Source: Streptomyces griseoluteus (GTDB lineage Bacteria; Actinomycetota; Actinomycetes; Streptomycetales; Streptomycetaceae). From it: a stretch of DNA of 64,000 bases. Position numbers and translations under genes: made by a program. Positions 25,074 to 33,698 of this stretch are shown piece by piece (positions within the stretch are counted from its first letter, which is position 1; each line of letters starts with the position of its first letter). Below the pieces are notes generated by a model that saw nothing but the letters and a program-made list of their open reading frames with translations, had not been told where the DNA came from and ran no database searches. The stretch is from positions 359,369 to 423,368 of the forward strand of contig NZ_SRRU01000008.1 of NCBI RefSeq assembly GCF_004784465.1. Direction: 5' to 3'.

Positions 25074-25682
25074 TCAGATGGTCGGGGTGTCGTCGACAAC
25101 CGGCTTGTGAATCTCGACGACCGGCTTCCACCCCGGAGTGAACTCGATGAAGTCCGCACGGGTGGGGTAGGTGTCGATGGCGCGACGGTCCCGCTTGGGG
25201 CTGTCGCCCCCCTTGCGTCCCCGGGGAATCTGCTCCTCGAAGATGTCGACCTTGACGTCGGGAACCTCCTTGAGGCCCTGGCGCCAGATCTGCACGACGT
25301 CGGCGCCGAACGCCTGCCGGGCAGCGGCGTAAAGGGCCGAAAGCGCCCCCTTGTCCCCGCTGGGGACGAAAAGTGCCAGGTCCAGCACGACGCCGGCGGA
25401 CTGGAGGACCTCGATGGTCTCCGAGCCGTTCTCGTCGGCCACGTAGATTCCGGCTTCGTTCTCGTCGTCCGGAAGGCAGGAAACCTCTTCCTGGAATACG
25501 GTTCTCGCCCTTATCGAACCGCCCTCGAAATCCTCACCGGACTTGGTCAGAAAAGCGGGGACGTAGCAGCCGGGAAGCTTGAGTTCTGCCGTGTCGGCAG
25601 AAACGAAGAGCTTGTCCTTCACGCCGAGCTGCGTCACCTCTTCCAGCGAGAGGCGGCGAGCGGCGATCTTCTCCGTGTTCAC
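25074..25682 (-). CDS. Unrecognised hypothetical protein, 202 aa
   Basis: I do not recognise this protein. It is soluble and acidic in the middle (CLPDDENEAGIYVADENGSE), has beta-strand-rich stretches (VVLDLALFVPSGDKG, ADVVQIWRQGL), a basic patch (RGRKGGDSPKRDRR) and ends with an aromatic strand (DFIEFTPGWKPVVEIHKPVV). No signal, membrane segment or known motif. GTG at 25682 with GAAAGGGA upstream is preferred over ATG 25730. Its AT-richer 5' part and isolated position would fit acquisition by transfer, which is only a suggestion. Confidence 0.65.
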   Translation of the reverse strand: MNTEKIAARRLSLEEVTQLGVKDKLFVSADTAELKLPGCYVPAFLTKSGEDFEGGSIRARTVFQEEVSCLPDDENEAGIYVADENGSETIEVLQSAGVVLDLALFVPSGDKGALSALYAAARQAFGADVVQIWRQGLKEVPDVKVDIFEEQIPRGRKGGDSPKRDRRAIDTYPTRADFIEFTPGWKPVVEIHKPVVDDTPTI

Positions 25683-25939
25683 GATTTCCCTTTCAGCTTG
25701 CTCTGTCCCTTCGGACAAGGACGCTACCACGAAAACCCGAGGTCAACTGCCCGGTAAACGTTGGGTAGATGGCCTCCGGGGAGCGGTTGCATTTCGGTGC
25801 GTTGGGTGCATCTCGAAGAGAGCGGCGCAAACAGGCCGGATGGTCCGGCGAGGCAACAACGGAGCCCCGGCCGACAGCATCCGGATGAAGCGCGAACCGG
25901 AAGTCGCGTACTATTTCGCCCCGACTGTGAGAAGAAGGC

Positions 25940-25980
25940 ACCGCATGCGGGACGCCCATGTCGGCCGTCCCGCATGCGGT
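25940..25980 (-). terminator. Hairpin terminator of the lectin-enzyme operon
   Basis: ACCGCATGCGGGACG and its exact complement form a 15-bp stem around 11 nt, just beyond the stop of the ThuA gene on the minus strand. Confidence 0.88.
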
Positions 25981-25984
25981 GTGG

Positions 25985-27274
25985 TCAGCCGGCGGCTGCC
26001 GCGAAGCTCTGAGCCGGGGAGCCGTCGCAGGCGCGCTGGGTGAGCTGTGCGCTGTTGGTGGCGGCGGACGCCGCTGTGAGGCACTTGCCGCTGTGCCGGG
26101 CGGTGAAGTGGTACCGCCCGGCGGCCTCCCGTACAGGGAGCCACTGCTGGTTCAGCCCGCCCCCGTACGCCCACAGCTGGAGCGGCGCGTTGTCGGCGGT
26201 GGAGACGTCGGTCACGTCGATGACCTGGTCCGGAGCGGGGCGCACCCCGATGCGCCGGTATCCGTCGCCGGTCCCGGCGAGCCGGAACTGCTGCGCCTGG
26301 GTGCCGTTGCAGGCGTACTGCTGGATGGCGGTCCCGTTGGCCGTGGCGGCCGCGCGGGCGTCGACGCAGGTGCCGTTGCCGACGTTGCGCAGCGAGTACC
26401 AGGATGTCTCGGAGAGCGTGTCGTCCGGCGGAGTGGTGCCGCCCGCGCCGCCGAGCCATTTCAGCCCGTCCAGCAGGAACCGGTTCTGCGTCGCGCTGGC
26501 GAACGTCGACGACAGACGGGTGTTCGTGGCGTAGTTCATCGCGTTGTGGCCGAAGTTCGCGTACAGCATCCTGTACTTCGTGTTGGTCCACAGGATCGGG
26601 TAATAGCCGCTGTACCAGGACTGGCCGGGGTCGGTGCCCAGGGGGAAGCTGCTGGGGTCGACCGAGGCGAGGACCTTGATGTCCGGGTTCTGCCGCAGAT
26701 CGTTGGACCAGCTGTACCACTCGCTGACCGACGAGGTGAAGGTGGCGGGCAGGTTCACGGTGGAGGGGTGGGAGCGGTCTTCGACCTTGAGGACGGCGGA
26801 GGTCGGACCCCAGGTGTTGGACTTGAAGTCACCGCTGCCCAGGAAGGTGTTGTGGTACCAGGACCAGCCGGCCGCGTTCGTGGTGAAGGCGGAGACGTGG
26901 AATCCCATCCAGGCCCCGCCGTCGCGCATGTACTGCTCGAACCCGGTGCGCTGGGCGGCGGTCTGCGGGAGGTCGTCGAGGAAGAGGACGACCTGATAGG
27001 CGCGCACGCCGCCGTTGGCGAGCAGGTTCCAGTCGTTGCTGGCGGTGTAGGTGAAGCCGTTCGCGGCGGCCTGCTTGGGCAGCCAGTCGTTCGCCTCCTT
27101 CTCGAAGTCGATGTGTGCCGCGTCCCAGGTGCCGCTGTAGAGACCGAGCACCTTGAAGGGCGCCGCCGCGGTGTGCGCGTGCGCGGCAGGTGGCGCGGCG
27201 AGTCCGAGCAGGACCGCGAGCAGGAGGAGAACCCGCAGGCCGGTGCTGCCGGATCGGGAGCTGATGGTGTGCAT
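25985..27274 (-). CDS. Secreted ThuA-like protein with ricin-type lectin domain
   Basis: Secreted protein, 429 aa. Signal peptide to about residue 34 (PPAAHA). Residues about 38-275 form a ThuA (trehalose-utilisation-like, glutamine-amidotransferase-like) domain: FKVLGLYSGTWDAAHIDFEK, GFHVSAFTTNAAGWSWYHNT and FGHNAMNYATNTR are typical. Residues about 290-429 are a ricin-type beta-trefoil with QxW-like repeats (CVDARAAATANGTAIQQY, LQLWAYGGGLNQQW). ThuA domains of this kind are often attached to sugar-binding modules, reaction unknown. Third gene of the operon with the GH55-like and chitinase genes, 25 nt downstream of the former. Confidence 0.88.
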   Translation of the reverse strand: MHTISSRSGSTGLRVLLLLAVLLGLAAPPAAHAHTAAAPFKVLGLYSGTWDAAHIDFEKEANDWLPKQAAANGFTYTASNDWNLLANGGVRAYQVVLFLDDLPQTAAQRTGFEQYMRDGGAWMGFHVSAFTTNAAGWSWYHNTFLGSGDFKSNTWGPTSAVLKVEDRSHPSTVNLPATFTSSVSEWYSWSNDLRQNPDIKVLASVDPSSFPLGTDPGQSWYSGYYPILWTNTKYRMLYANFGHNAMNYATNTRLSSTFASATQNRFLLDGLKWLGGAGGTTPPDDTLSETSWYSLRNVGNGTCVDARAAATANGTAIQQYACNGTQAQQFRLAGTGDGYRRIGVRPAPDQVIDVTDVSTADNAPLQLWAYGGGLNQQWLPVREAAGRYHFTARHSGKCLTAASAATNSAQLTQRACDGSPAQSFAAAAG

Positions 27275-27299
27275 CCGCTGATCGGTCCTTCCCTGCGGT

Positions 27300-29486
27300 C
27301 TACGGGTAGTTGGTCAAGTAGGCGACGTTGTGCGCGGAGTTGGACGGCCCTCCGGCGTTGTTGATGACGTGGCTGATGGTCCCGGTGCCGCCCAGCGAGA
27401 CGGTCACCATGTCGTGGAACCTGACCCCGGAGGTGTTCGGCACTTCGAAGGCCCGGTCCGCGACGACGCCCGGGTTGGTGCTGAAGTAGCAGTAGCTGCC
27501 CAGCCCCCACGCCTCATGACGGGTGACGGAGGTGGCGACCTTGTACGCGGGATAGCCCTTGCCTCCGCCGTTCATCCAGGAGGCCTGGTTCGGCGGGTCG
27601 TACGGCATCTCGTTCTGGAAGAAGTACGTTCTGCCGCCGTTCCCGTTCCACAGGACCTGGGTCTTCTGGAAGTGCTCGACGAACAGGCCGTACGCGGTGA
27701 CATCGGCGCCGTTGACGACGAGCCCGGTGTCCGCGGTGTTGGTGGTCCAGCCGACCGTGCCGCTGTTGCCGTGGTCGGCACGCCAGATCCAGGTGTGGTC
27801 GATGATCGTGTTCGCGCTGTTGACGACGAGGGAGTCGGTCGCCTTCCCGACCGTGGCGCCGCCGATCCGGATGAAGAAGTCGGACAGCTGGACGGGGTCG
27901 GCGGCGTGGCCGGCGGCCGCGCCGTCCGGGCCGATCCGCACGAGCGTCCGGGAGGTGGTGGTGCCCGCGTCGATCAGCAGGCCGGCCAGCTGGATGCCGT
28001 CCACGTCGGCGGTGCTGATCGCGGTGATCCCGCCGTCCGGGACGAAGGTGGCCAGGCCCATGCCGAGGACGACCGTGTCGGGGCGCGTGATGTTCAGCGT
28101 CTGGTCGAGATGGTAGACGCCGGGGGTGACCAGCAGGTTCTTGCCGGCCGCCAGGGCCGCGTTCAGGTCGGCCGCGGTGGCGCCGGGCTTGACGATGAAG
28201 AACTGATCGAGCGGCAGTGAGGTGCCCGCGGGCGTCCTGCCGCTCCAGGTCGTGCCGACCGCGTTCGCGCGCAGCGCGGGCACGAACACCTTGTAGGCGC
28301 CGGCCGCGTCCACGTACAGGAAGGGCTTCTCGCGGATCGTGGGGCTGCTCGCGACATTGGTGTACGTCGGGAAGGACTGGGCGGGCGCGCCCTGGTCGCC
28401 GACGAAGACCATGTTCCAGTTGGACCCCGTCCAGCTGCCCATCTGGGAGTTGCGGGTGAGGAACTGCTGCTGGGAGCCGGAACGGATCTGTCCGTCCACC
28501 TTGGTGTCGGAGATGAAACCGCCGCTGGACCAGCCGCCGTCGTCGAGCGCGAGGTTGCCGCGTACGTGCATGCGCCGGTACGGGGCGGCCTGTGAGACGG
28601 CCCAGCGGTCCGTGCCGCCGGCCGGGTTGACCGACAGGTTCTCGGCGGCGCGCCAGAAGTTCTGCGTGGCGTTGCCCTGGAACCAGTCGGCCTCCGCGTG
28701 CACGGCGCCGTTGATGGTCACGTCGTCCGGGGAGAGGCCGAGACCGGCCACCTGGGTGTAGAAGCCGACGTTGGCGTCGGCGCTGTAGGTGCCCGGCTTG
28801 AACAGCAGGGCCTGGCGGGCCGAGCCGAACTGGTTGGTCTGCTGCTGGGCGAAGACCGAGTTCAGCTTCGCCTGGATGGCGGCGGCCGGCATCGACGGGT
28901 CGAACACCGTCACGTTCGGGCCGAAGTCCGGGGTGCCGGGCGGGTTGGTCGTGCCCCCGCCGAGTGTGAAGGACTGTGCGGCGGTGCCGTTGCAGGTGTA
29001 CTGGGCGAGCTGCACGCTGTCGGCGGTGGAGGCGGCCGGCACGTCCAGGCATTTGCCGCTGTTTCGGTTGACGAAGTGGTACGAGCCGTCCGCCTCGGCG
29101 ACCGGCAGCCACTGCTGGTTGGCGCCGCTGGAGTACGTCCACAGCTGGATCGCGGCCGAGTCGGCGGTGGACACGTCGGTGACGTCCCAGACCTTGGTGG
29201 CGTCGAGGCCGCTGTCGACGCGGTAGTAGCCGCCGCTGGTGGGAACCAGCTGCCAGGTCTGCGCGGGGCTGGCGTTGCAGCCGTACTGCTGGACGGCGGT
29301 GCCGTCGCCGCTCGCGGCCGCACGGGCGTCGGCGCACTTGCCGCTGCCCTTGTTGATCACGGTGGTGGGACCGGTCGGGATCGCCGCGGCCGCCGCGGTC
29401 CGCGCGCTCGCCGATGCCGGCGCGGCGGACTGGAGTCCGGCAGCGGTCGTGGCCACGAGGACGGCCACGGTGAGAGCTCTTAACAC
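27300..29486 (-). CDS. Secreted ricin-lectin plus GH55-like beta-helix protein
   Basis: Secreted 728-aa protein. Signal peptide to about residue 28; ricin-type beta-trefoil about 42-176 (repeats ending QTWQL, QQWLPV, QSFTLG); then a right-handed beta-helix domain about 190-728 of the GH55/pectate-lyase-3 type (FDPSMPAAAIQAKLNSVFAQ, ALLFKPGTY, IDHTWIWRADHGN). Such proteins are often misnamed adenylyl cyclase in Streptomyces; exo-beta-1,3-glucanase is the known GH55 activity, but catalytic residues cannot be confirmed by eye. GTG at 29486 with AGGAG; 22 nt after the chitinase gene, so co-transcribed. Confidence 0.82.
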   Translation of the reverse strand: MLRALTVAVLVATTAAGLQSAAPASASARTAAAAAIPTGPTTVINKGSGKCADARAAASGDGTAVQQYGCNASPAQTWQLVPTSGGYYRVDSGLDATKVWDVTDVSTADSAAIQLWTYSSGANQQWLPVAEADGSYHFVNRNSGKCLDVPAASTADSVQLAQYTCNGTAAQSFTLGGGTTNPPGTPDFGPNVTVFDPSMPAAAIQAKLNSVFAQQQTNQFGSARQALLFKPGTYSADANVGFYTQVAGLGLSPDDVTINGAVHAEADWFQGNATQNFWRAAENLSVNPAGGTDRWAVSQAAPYRRMHVRGNLALDDGGWSSGGFISDTKVDGQIRSGSQQQFLTRNSQMGSWTGSNWNMVFVGDQGAPAQSFPTYTNVASSPTIREKPFLYVDAAGAYKVFVPALRANAVGTTWSGRTPAGTSLPLDQFFIVKPGATAADLNAALAAGKNLLVTPGVYHLDQTLNITRPDTVVLGMGLATFVPDGGITAISTADVDGIQLAGLLIDAGTTTSRTLVRIGPDGAAAGHAADPVQLSDFFIRIGGATVGKATDSLVVNSANTIIDHTWIWRADHGNSGTVGWTTNTADTGLVVNGADVTAYGLFVEHFQKTQVLWNGNGGRTYFFQNEMPYDPPNQASWMNGGGKGYPAYKVATSVTRHEAWGLGSYCYFSTNPGVVADRAFEVPNTSGVRFHDMVTVSLGGTGTISHVINNAGGPSNSAHNVAYLTNYP

Positions 29487-29508
29487 AGAAGTCTCCTGAG
29501 GCGGGTCG

Positions 29509-30885
29509 TCAGCCGGTGTACTTGGCGAAGATGCCGGTGAACTGCCAGGCGCTCTGGGCCACGCCCGAGCACGTGTCGTCGTTCGGGTAACCGCCGGAAC
29601 AGGGCCGGTCGCGGTTGGCCGACCAGAAGGTGAGGCGCGCGAGGTGGTGCTGTTGCGCGTAGCCGAGGATGGTCTGGAAGTCGGCTGGGGTGACGGTCTC
29701 GTTGTCGTCGGTGATCCCGTTCATGGACGAGATGCCCATGCCCCGGTATGCCTGGTCGTCGTTGTAGCCGTAGGCGCTCTTGAGGGCGTTCTTCAGGCCC
29801 TCGGCCGCCCTGGTGGTCAGCGTCCCCATGTTCTGTCCCGCGCCGCCGAAGTCGAACGGCATGATGGTCCAGCTGTCCACCTGGAGCCCGGAGTTGGCGG
29901 CTCGGTTGATCAGGCTCGTGTCGGGCCCGGACTGACCCGTGCCAATGGTGACGTACACCTTGATGCCCGGGTTGTTGGCCTTGACCGTCTTGAGCGCGTC
30001 CACGGTGCGCTGCTGCACGGTGCCGTTGCTGTACGCGTCGGCCTCGATGTCGATGTCGATGGCCTTGAGCCGGTAGGCGTCGATGACCTTCTGGTACGCG
30101 CCGGCCAGTGCCGAGGCGCTGGTGCAGGAGCTCTCCAGCTTGTTGCCGCTGTAACCGCCGAACGAGGGGATGACGTCGCCGCCCGCGCCCCGCACGGTGT
30201 TGATCGTCTGCTGGTCGACGCCACCGGTCAGCGGGCGGCCGCCGTCCCACTGCGGGTTGCAGGTGCCGTTGCTGAGGACGAAGGCGAGGGTGAACCACTT
30301 GACGCCGGTGGCGTTCATGACGGTGGTCGGGTTGGGCGGACTGCCCCAGCCGTTGTAGAGGTACGGGGCGACGGCCATCGGCGCCGCGGCGGGAGGCGTG
30401 CCGCCGCCGGTGGGTGCGGTCCACTTCTGGTTGGCGGCGCCGGTGCAGCTCCAGATCTGAACGGGCGTGCCGTTCGCCGAGGTGTTTCCGGTGACGTCGG
30501 CGCACTTGCCGGACTGCTGACCGACGAGGTCGCGGGCGGCGGAGACGGTCCACTTCTGGTTGGCGGCGCCGGTGCAGTCCCACAGCTGGAGCCTTGCGCC
30601 GTTGGCGGTCGAACTGCCGGTCACATCAAGGCACTTGCCGAGCGCGCGGACCGTGCCGTCGCTTCCGACCGTCCACTGCTGGGCGGCGGTGCCGTTGCAG
30701 TCGTAGAGCTGGACGGCCGTGCCGTTGGCGGAGTTGGCTCCCGCCACGTCGAGGCACTTGCCGCCGAGCCCGGTGATGGTGCCGGTGGCCGCGGCGGCCG
30801 GGGTCACGGTGAGTGCGCCTGCCGACGCGGTGAGCAGCGCGGCAGCGAGCACACCGCGCAGGGCGGATCTGGGCATGGGGGGCAT
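29509..30885 (-). CDS. Secreted ricin-lectin plus GH18 chitinase
   Basis: Secreted enzyme, 458 aa, first gene of a three-gene operon. Signal peptide to about residue 33. A single beta-trefoil (about 34-157) shows three clear repeats, each ending Q-x-W (AAQQWTVG, ANQKWTV, ANQKWTA). A Gly/Pro linker leads to a GH18 domain (about 170-458): SFGGYSGNK is the second conserved strand and AIDIDIEAD is the DxDxE catalytic motif with Glu as acid. Expected substrate is chitin or chitooligosaccharide. A DasR-type element sits in its promoter. ATG at 30885 follows GAAAGG at slightly long spacing; a second ATG three codons later is possible. Confidence 0.9.
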   Translation of the reverse strand: MPPMPRSALRGVLAAALLTASAGALTVTPAAAATGTITGLGGKCLDVAGANSANGTAVQLYDCNGTAAQQWTVGSDGTVRALGKCLDVTGSSTANGARLQLWDCTGAANQKWTVSAARDLVGQQSGKCADVTGNTSANGTPVQIWSCTGAANQKWTAPTGGGTPPAAAPMAVAPYLYNGWGSPPNPTTVMNATGVKWFTLAFVLSNGTCNPQWDGGRPLTGGVDQQTINTVRGAGGDVIPSFGGYSGNKLESSCTSASALAGAYQKVIDAYRLKAIDIDIEADAYSNGTVQQRTVDALKTVKANNPGIKVYVTIGTGQSGPDTSLINRAANSGLQVDSWTIMPFDFGGAGQNMGTLTTRAAEGLKNALKSAYGYNDDQAYRGMGISSMNGITDDNETVTPADFQTILGYAQQHHLARLTFWSANRDRPCSGGYPNDDTCSGVAQSAWQFTGIFAKYTG

Positions 30886-30932
30886 GGGGGTTCACAGCCT
30901 TTCAGGGGAGGCCGTCGGTGGGGGGTAGTGTT

Positions 30933-30948
30933 GTTCAAGTACCTGAAC
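30933..30948. repeat. 16-bp inverted repeat in the chitinase leader
   Basis: GTTCAAGTACCTGAAC: perfect GTTCA/TGAAC arms around 6 nt, about 50 nt upstream of the chitinase start and downstream of the predicted promoter. Could be a second operator. Confidence 0.4.
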
Positions 30949-30981
30949 TGCGTGTGCATTCATGAAGCTGTGGCGAACGGG

Positions 30982-31010
30982 AACCTAAAGGTCCAGACCT
31001 GGGTCGTCAA
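30982..31010 (-). promoter_or_regulatory. Promoter of the lectin-enzyme operon with embedded dre (DasR) element
   Basis: On the minus strand TTGACG (31010-31005), a 17-nt spacer and TAGGTT (30987-30982) form a good housekeeping-type promoter. The spacer contains AGGTCCAGACCT (plus strand 30989-31000), a palindrome differing by one base from the 12-bp repeat in Streptomyces chitinase promoters and by one base in the core from the DasR consensus GGTCTAGACC. The predicted start lies about 90 nt before the chitinase ATG. Control by the GlcNAc regulator DasR is inferred. Confidence 0.78.
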
Positions 31011-31292
31011 GAGTTGACGCCGAAAAGGGCTGCAGCGAATCCGCCAGGGCAAGGTGTTGAACACACCGAAGCTCCGTACAGCGTGCTGATGCCCGGTGGC
31101 TGACCCGGTTTGAGGGAGGAGCGACCGTCGACGGGTGCTCAACACCGTCAATGCGAGTCCTGTCAGCCGGACGAGGTGCTCCGGGCCGCCGGTCTTCGGG
31201 GGCGGCCCGGAACGCGCCGCTGCCTCGGGCAACTCCTCGGGCTCGTCGCGGGGATCAGGCCCGGGTGTGCGAAGGCGAGGCGGGGCTGGTCT

Positions 31293-32153
31293 CTACCGCT
31301 TCCCGACGTAGTCCTCGGCAGCGTTGACGATGAGGTCCTTCACCGCCTGCGGATGCGAAATCAGAGAGACGTGTGAGGAGTTGATCTCGACCGTCTTGCG
31401 GGCCTTCGCCCGCTTCGCCTCGTACCGCTCCAGCTCGGGGTCGATGGACCTGTCCTGCTTGCCCACCAGCACGTAGACGGGCTTGTCGTGCCAGGCGGCT
31501 GCCGTGAGCTTGTCCGCGAAGGCGGAGAGCGCGATCGGCCGCTGGGTGGCGCCCAGCAGATCCGTCTGCGCGACGGGCAGGTCCTGGGCGAAGACCTGGC
31601 GGAGCTTGTCGGTCTGCACGTAAAGGTCCGTGCCACTGGTCCCGTCGCCGTTGCGGAAGGGCACCTGGTTGAAGGCCTTCGTGAGGGGCGGAGCCGGGAA
31701 CTTCGCCGAAAGACTGTTGGAGGACTCGCCGACGTCAGGCATGATCGCGTTGATGTACACCAGCGCCTTGACGTTGCTGTTCCCCGCGGCGGCCTGGGAG
31801 ATGACCTCGCCACCGTAGGAGTGGCCGGCCAGGACGATGGGCCCCTTGATGCTCTTCAGAAGGCTTGCGACGTACGTCGAGTCCTGCGGTATGCCGCGGA
31901 GCGGATTGGCCGCGGCGATCACCTTGTAGCCGCTTCTCTGGAGCGGGCCCACCACCCCGTTCCAGCTCGAGGCGTCAGCGAAGGCGCCGTGCACGAGCAC
32001 GATCGTCGGCTTCTCTCCGCCGGCCCCGCCGGACGGTCCGCCCGCGTACGCCCCCATCACCGCGACGGCGGAGGCGGTCCCCGCCAGGACGAGTGCGCCC
32101 GCACCCCAGCGGACCGCATGGGCGCGGTGCCGTGACTTGCCAGATGTTCGCAT
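31293..32153 (-). CDS. Secreted alpha/beta hydrolase
   Basis: A 286-aa exported hydrolase. The N terminus (MRTSGKSRHRAHAVRWGAGA then LVLAGTASAVAVMGAYAGG) is a signal or anchor sequence. PTIVLVHGAFADASSW is the oxyanion strand, VLAGHSYGGEV the nucleophile elbow (Ser in GHSYG), and the acid and His follow in VGKQDRSIDPE and INSSHVSLISHP. It belongs to the esterase-like group common in soil bacteria; substrate unknown. ATG at 32153 has GAAGGAG; longer in-frame starts lack a signal sequence. Confidence 0.88.
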   Translation of the reverse strand: MRTSGKSRHRAHAVRWGAGALVLAGTASAVAVMGAYAGGPSGGAGGEKPTIVLVHGAFADASSWNGVVGPLQRSGYKVIAAANPLRGIPQDSTYVASLLKSIKGPIVLAGHSYGGEVISQAAAGNSNVKALVYINAIMPDVGESSNSLSAKFPAPPLTKAFNQVPFRNGDGTSGTDLYVQTDKLRQVFAQDLPVAQTDLLGATQRPIALSAFADKLTAAAWHDKPVYVLVGKQDRSIDPELERYEAKRAKARKTVEINSSHVSLISHPQAVKDLIVNAAEDYVGKR

Positions 32154-32246
32154 GACGCTCCTTCGACGGCAGGCCGCCTCGTGGCAGCCGGAGGGCTTCA
32201 GACTCGTGCAGCCCCTCCGCCTCTGCATGTACGCACTGCCATCCGG

Positions 32247-32620
32247 GTGAACCGGGCGGCGGTCACGGACGACTCCCACTTCGTCGCCCGCGACCGGATG
32301 GGCCGCCTGATGTCCTTCACCGCGAGAGCGGTCAAGGAGGGCCTGACCGCAGGGGGCAAGGCGTGGGGCGTCGGCGTGAACGAAGGCAGTGGCTCGCTCC
32401 ACCTCGACGCGCGGGCAAGGCGACGCTCTACGGCGCCGACGCCTACGTCGTCCCCGCCGACCACCAGCCCGAGCGGGCGGTCTCCGGCCAGTCGCTGACG
32501 TACAGGAACTTCAAGATCTGGCACCTGAAGCCGGGTGCCACGTTCGACTTCGCCCAGCGCCCCATCTCCGGCTGTTACCTGCGCAGCGTCACCAACGGCC
32601 GGCCCGATTCCGGGCTATCG
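32247..32620 (+). pseudogene. Frameshifted C-terminal remnant of a cyanophycinase/S51-like gene
   Basis: Reading in one frame gives DSHFVARDRMGRLMSFTARA then KAWGVGVNEGSGSLHL; a shift near 32405 continues in the next frame as KATLYGADAYVVPADHQPE, SLTYRNFKIWHLKPGATFDF and SGCYLRSVTNGRPDSG. This is the C-terminal order seen in cyanophycinase-like peptidase S51 proteins. The N-terminal half with the catalytic Ser is missing and there is no start, so the gene is dead. Confidence 0.6.
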
Positions 32621-32732
32621 ACGGAACACCGTCGAGTTCGTGCGGCTGAACGGCTGGGCTTGGCGGCCACATCCGGGCCGGGCTTCGACGACATCCCACT
32701 CAGCGACGGCCGCTGCGCCCAACACCACGCAA

Positions 32733-33029
32733 CCTCCCGTGCGGAAGCCGCCGGAGCTGGACGCTGGCGAGACGCTGGCCGGCCGTCAGAAGGCGACCAC
32801 GGGGAACGCCGAGGTCGGGTTCGCCAGGGGCAAGAAGGGCGACGCGCTGGTCGTCGCAGTGCGCTGCCAAGGGGCGGGCACCGTGAAGGTTGCCGTGCGG
32901 CCCGTCCACGTCTCCTTCCCCCTGGAGTGCCTCGCTGGCAAGGTCAGCACCATCTACAACCAAGTGGCCGTTTCAGGGGTGAACCGCGACGGAACAGTCT
33001 CCGTCGAGGCGCCCCCGGCTGTGCGCTGA
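32733..33029 (+). pseudogene. C-terminal remnant of a secreted hypothetical protein
   Basis: The frame PPELDAGETLAGRQKATTGN then GFARGKKGDALVVAVRCQG and GTVKVAVRPVHVSFPLECL, SGVNRDGTVSVEAPPAVR has good coding bias and resembles the C-terminal domain of a family of Streptomyces secreted hypotheticals. It lacks a start and signal peptide, directly follows the broken S51 gene, and stops early. Could be the end of a fused gene or an independent stub. Confidence 0.4.
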
Positions 33030-33065
33030 CTGACGCGAACTCCCCCGAAGCGGCGCACGCCTCCT

Positions 33066-33623
33066 TCACTGGTGCACATGCGCCCGCTGCCCATCACGGT
33101 CGAACACCATGATCAGCTCGGCTGGAGCGTCCAGCGCCGTGATCGCGTGCGGGACCATCGTCGCGAACTCCGCCGCCTCTCCGGCGTCGACGTCGATCTG
33201 CCGCTCGCCCAGCCACAGCCGCACGCGTCCCTCGAGCACGAGAAACCAGTCGTGGCCCGGATGCACCCGTTGGCCGGGCCGCCCCTCGGACGGCTCGACG
33301 CGCATCTTCACCGCGACCATGCGGCCGTCCGGACGGCTCAGCGGCCACGTCGTCCGGGTGCCGCTGCTGTGCGCGACCGGGCGGATGACGACATCGTCGT
33401 CGGTGGGTACCTCGAAGAGCACGTCGAGGCTCACCTGGAGAGCATGGGCCAACGGTACGAGCACATCAAGGCTCAGCGTGCGTCTGCCCGTCTCGACCCG
33501 GCTGATGGTCGACGGACTGAGGTTGGTCCGCTGGGCCAGCTCGTCGAGGGAGTACCCCAGGGTGGTGCGCAGGCTGCGCAGGCGCGACCGCGCCAGGGCT
33601 TCGATGTCGGCTGCTCCGTTCAC
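33066..33623 (-). CDS. XRE-cupin transcriptional regulator
   Basis: A 185-aa regulator. The N-terminal XRE helix-turn-helix reads LGYSLDELAQRTNLSPSTIS followed by RVETGRRTLSLDVLVPLA. The C-terminal half is a cupin barrel (GQRVHPGHDWFLVLEGRVRL and AAEFATMVPHAI), expected to bind a small ligand or metal. Divergent from the oxidoreductase-methyltransferase fusion, its probable target. GTG at 33623 has AAGGA 8 nt upstream. Confidence 0.9.
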   Translation of the reverse strand: MNGAADIEALARSRLRSLRTTLGYSLDELAQRTNLSPSTISRVETGRRTLSLDVLVPLAHALQVSLDVLFEVPTDDDVVIRPVAHSSGTRTTWPLSRPDGRMVAVKMRVEPSEGRPGQRVHPGHDWFLVLEGRVRLWLGERQIDVDAGEAAEFATMVPHAITALDAPAELIMVFDRDGQRAHVHQ

Positions 33624-33641
33624 CCTCCCATCCTTGCATTC

Positions 33642-33658
33642 CTTGCTGATTCTGCAAG
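33642..33658. promoter_or_regulatory. Candidate operator of the XRE-cupin regulator
   Basis: CTTGCTGATTCTGCAAG: CTTGC/GCAAG arms around 7 nt, with further TTGC-like half sites on either side, in the 75-nt gap between the divergent genes. Confidence 0.5.
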
Positions 33659-33698
33659 AACCTTTGCGCAGAACGCCGGACGTCGTACGGTCGGGTCC

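Noticed and set aside
30933..30948. GTTCAAGTACCTGAAC as a DasR site
   Set aside because: It lacks the GGTCTAGACC core; the real dre candidate is at 30989-31000.
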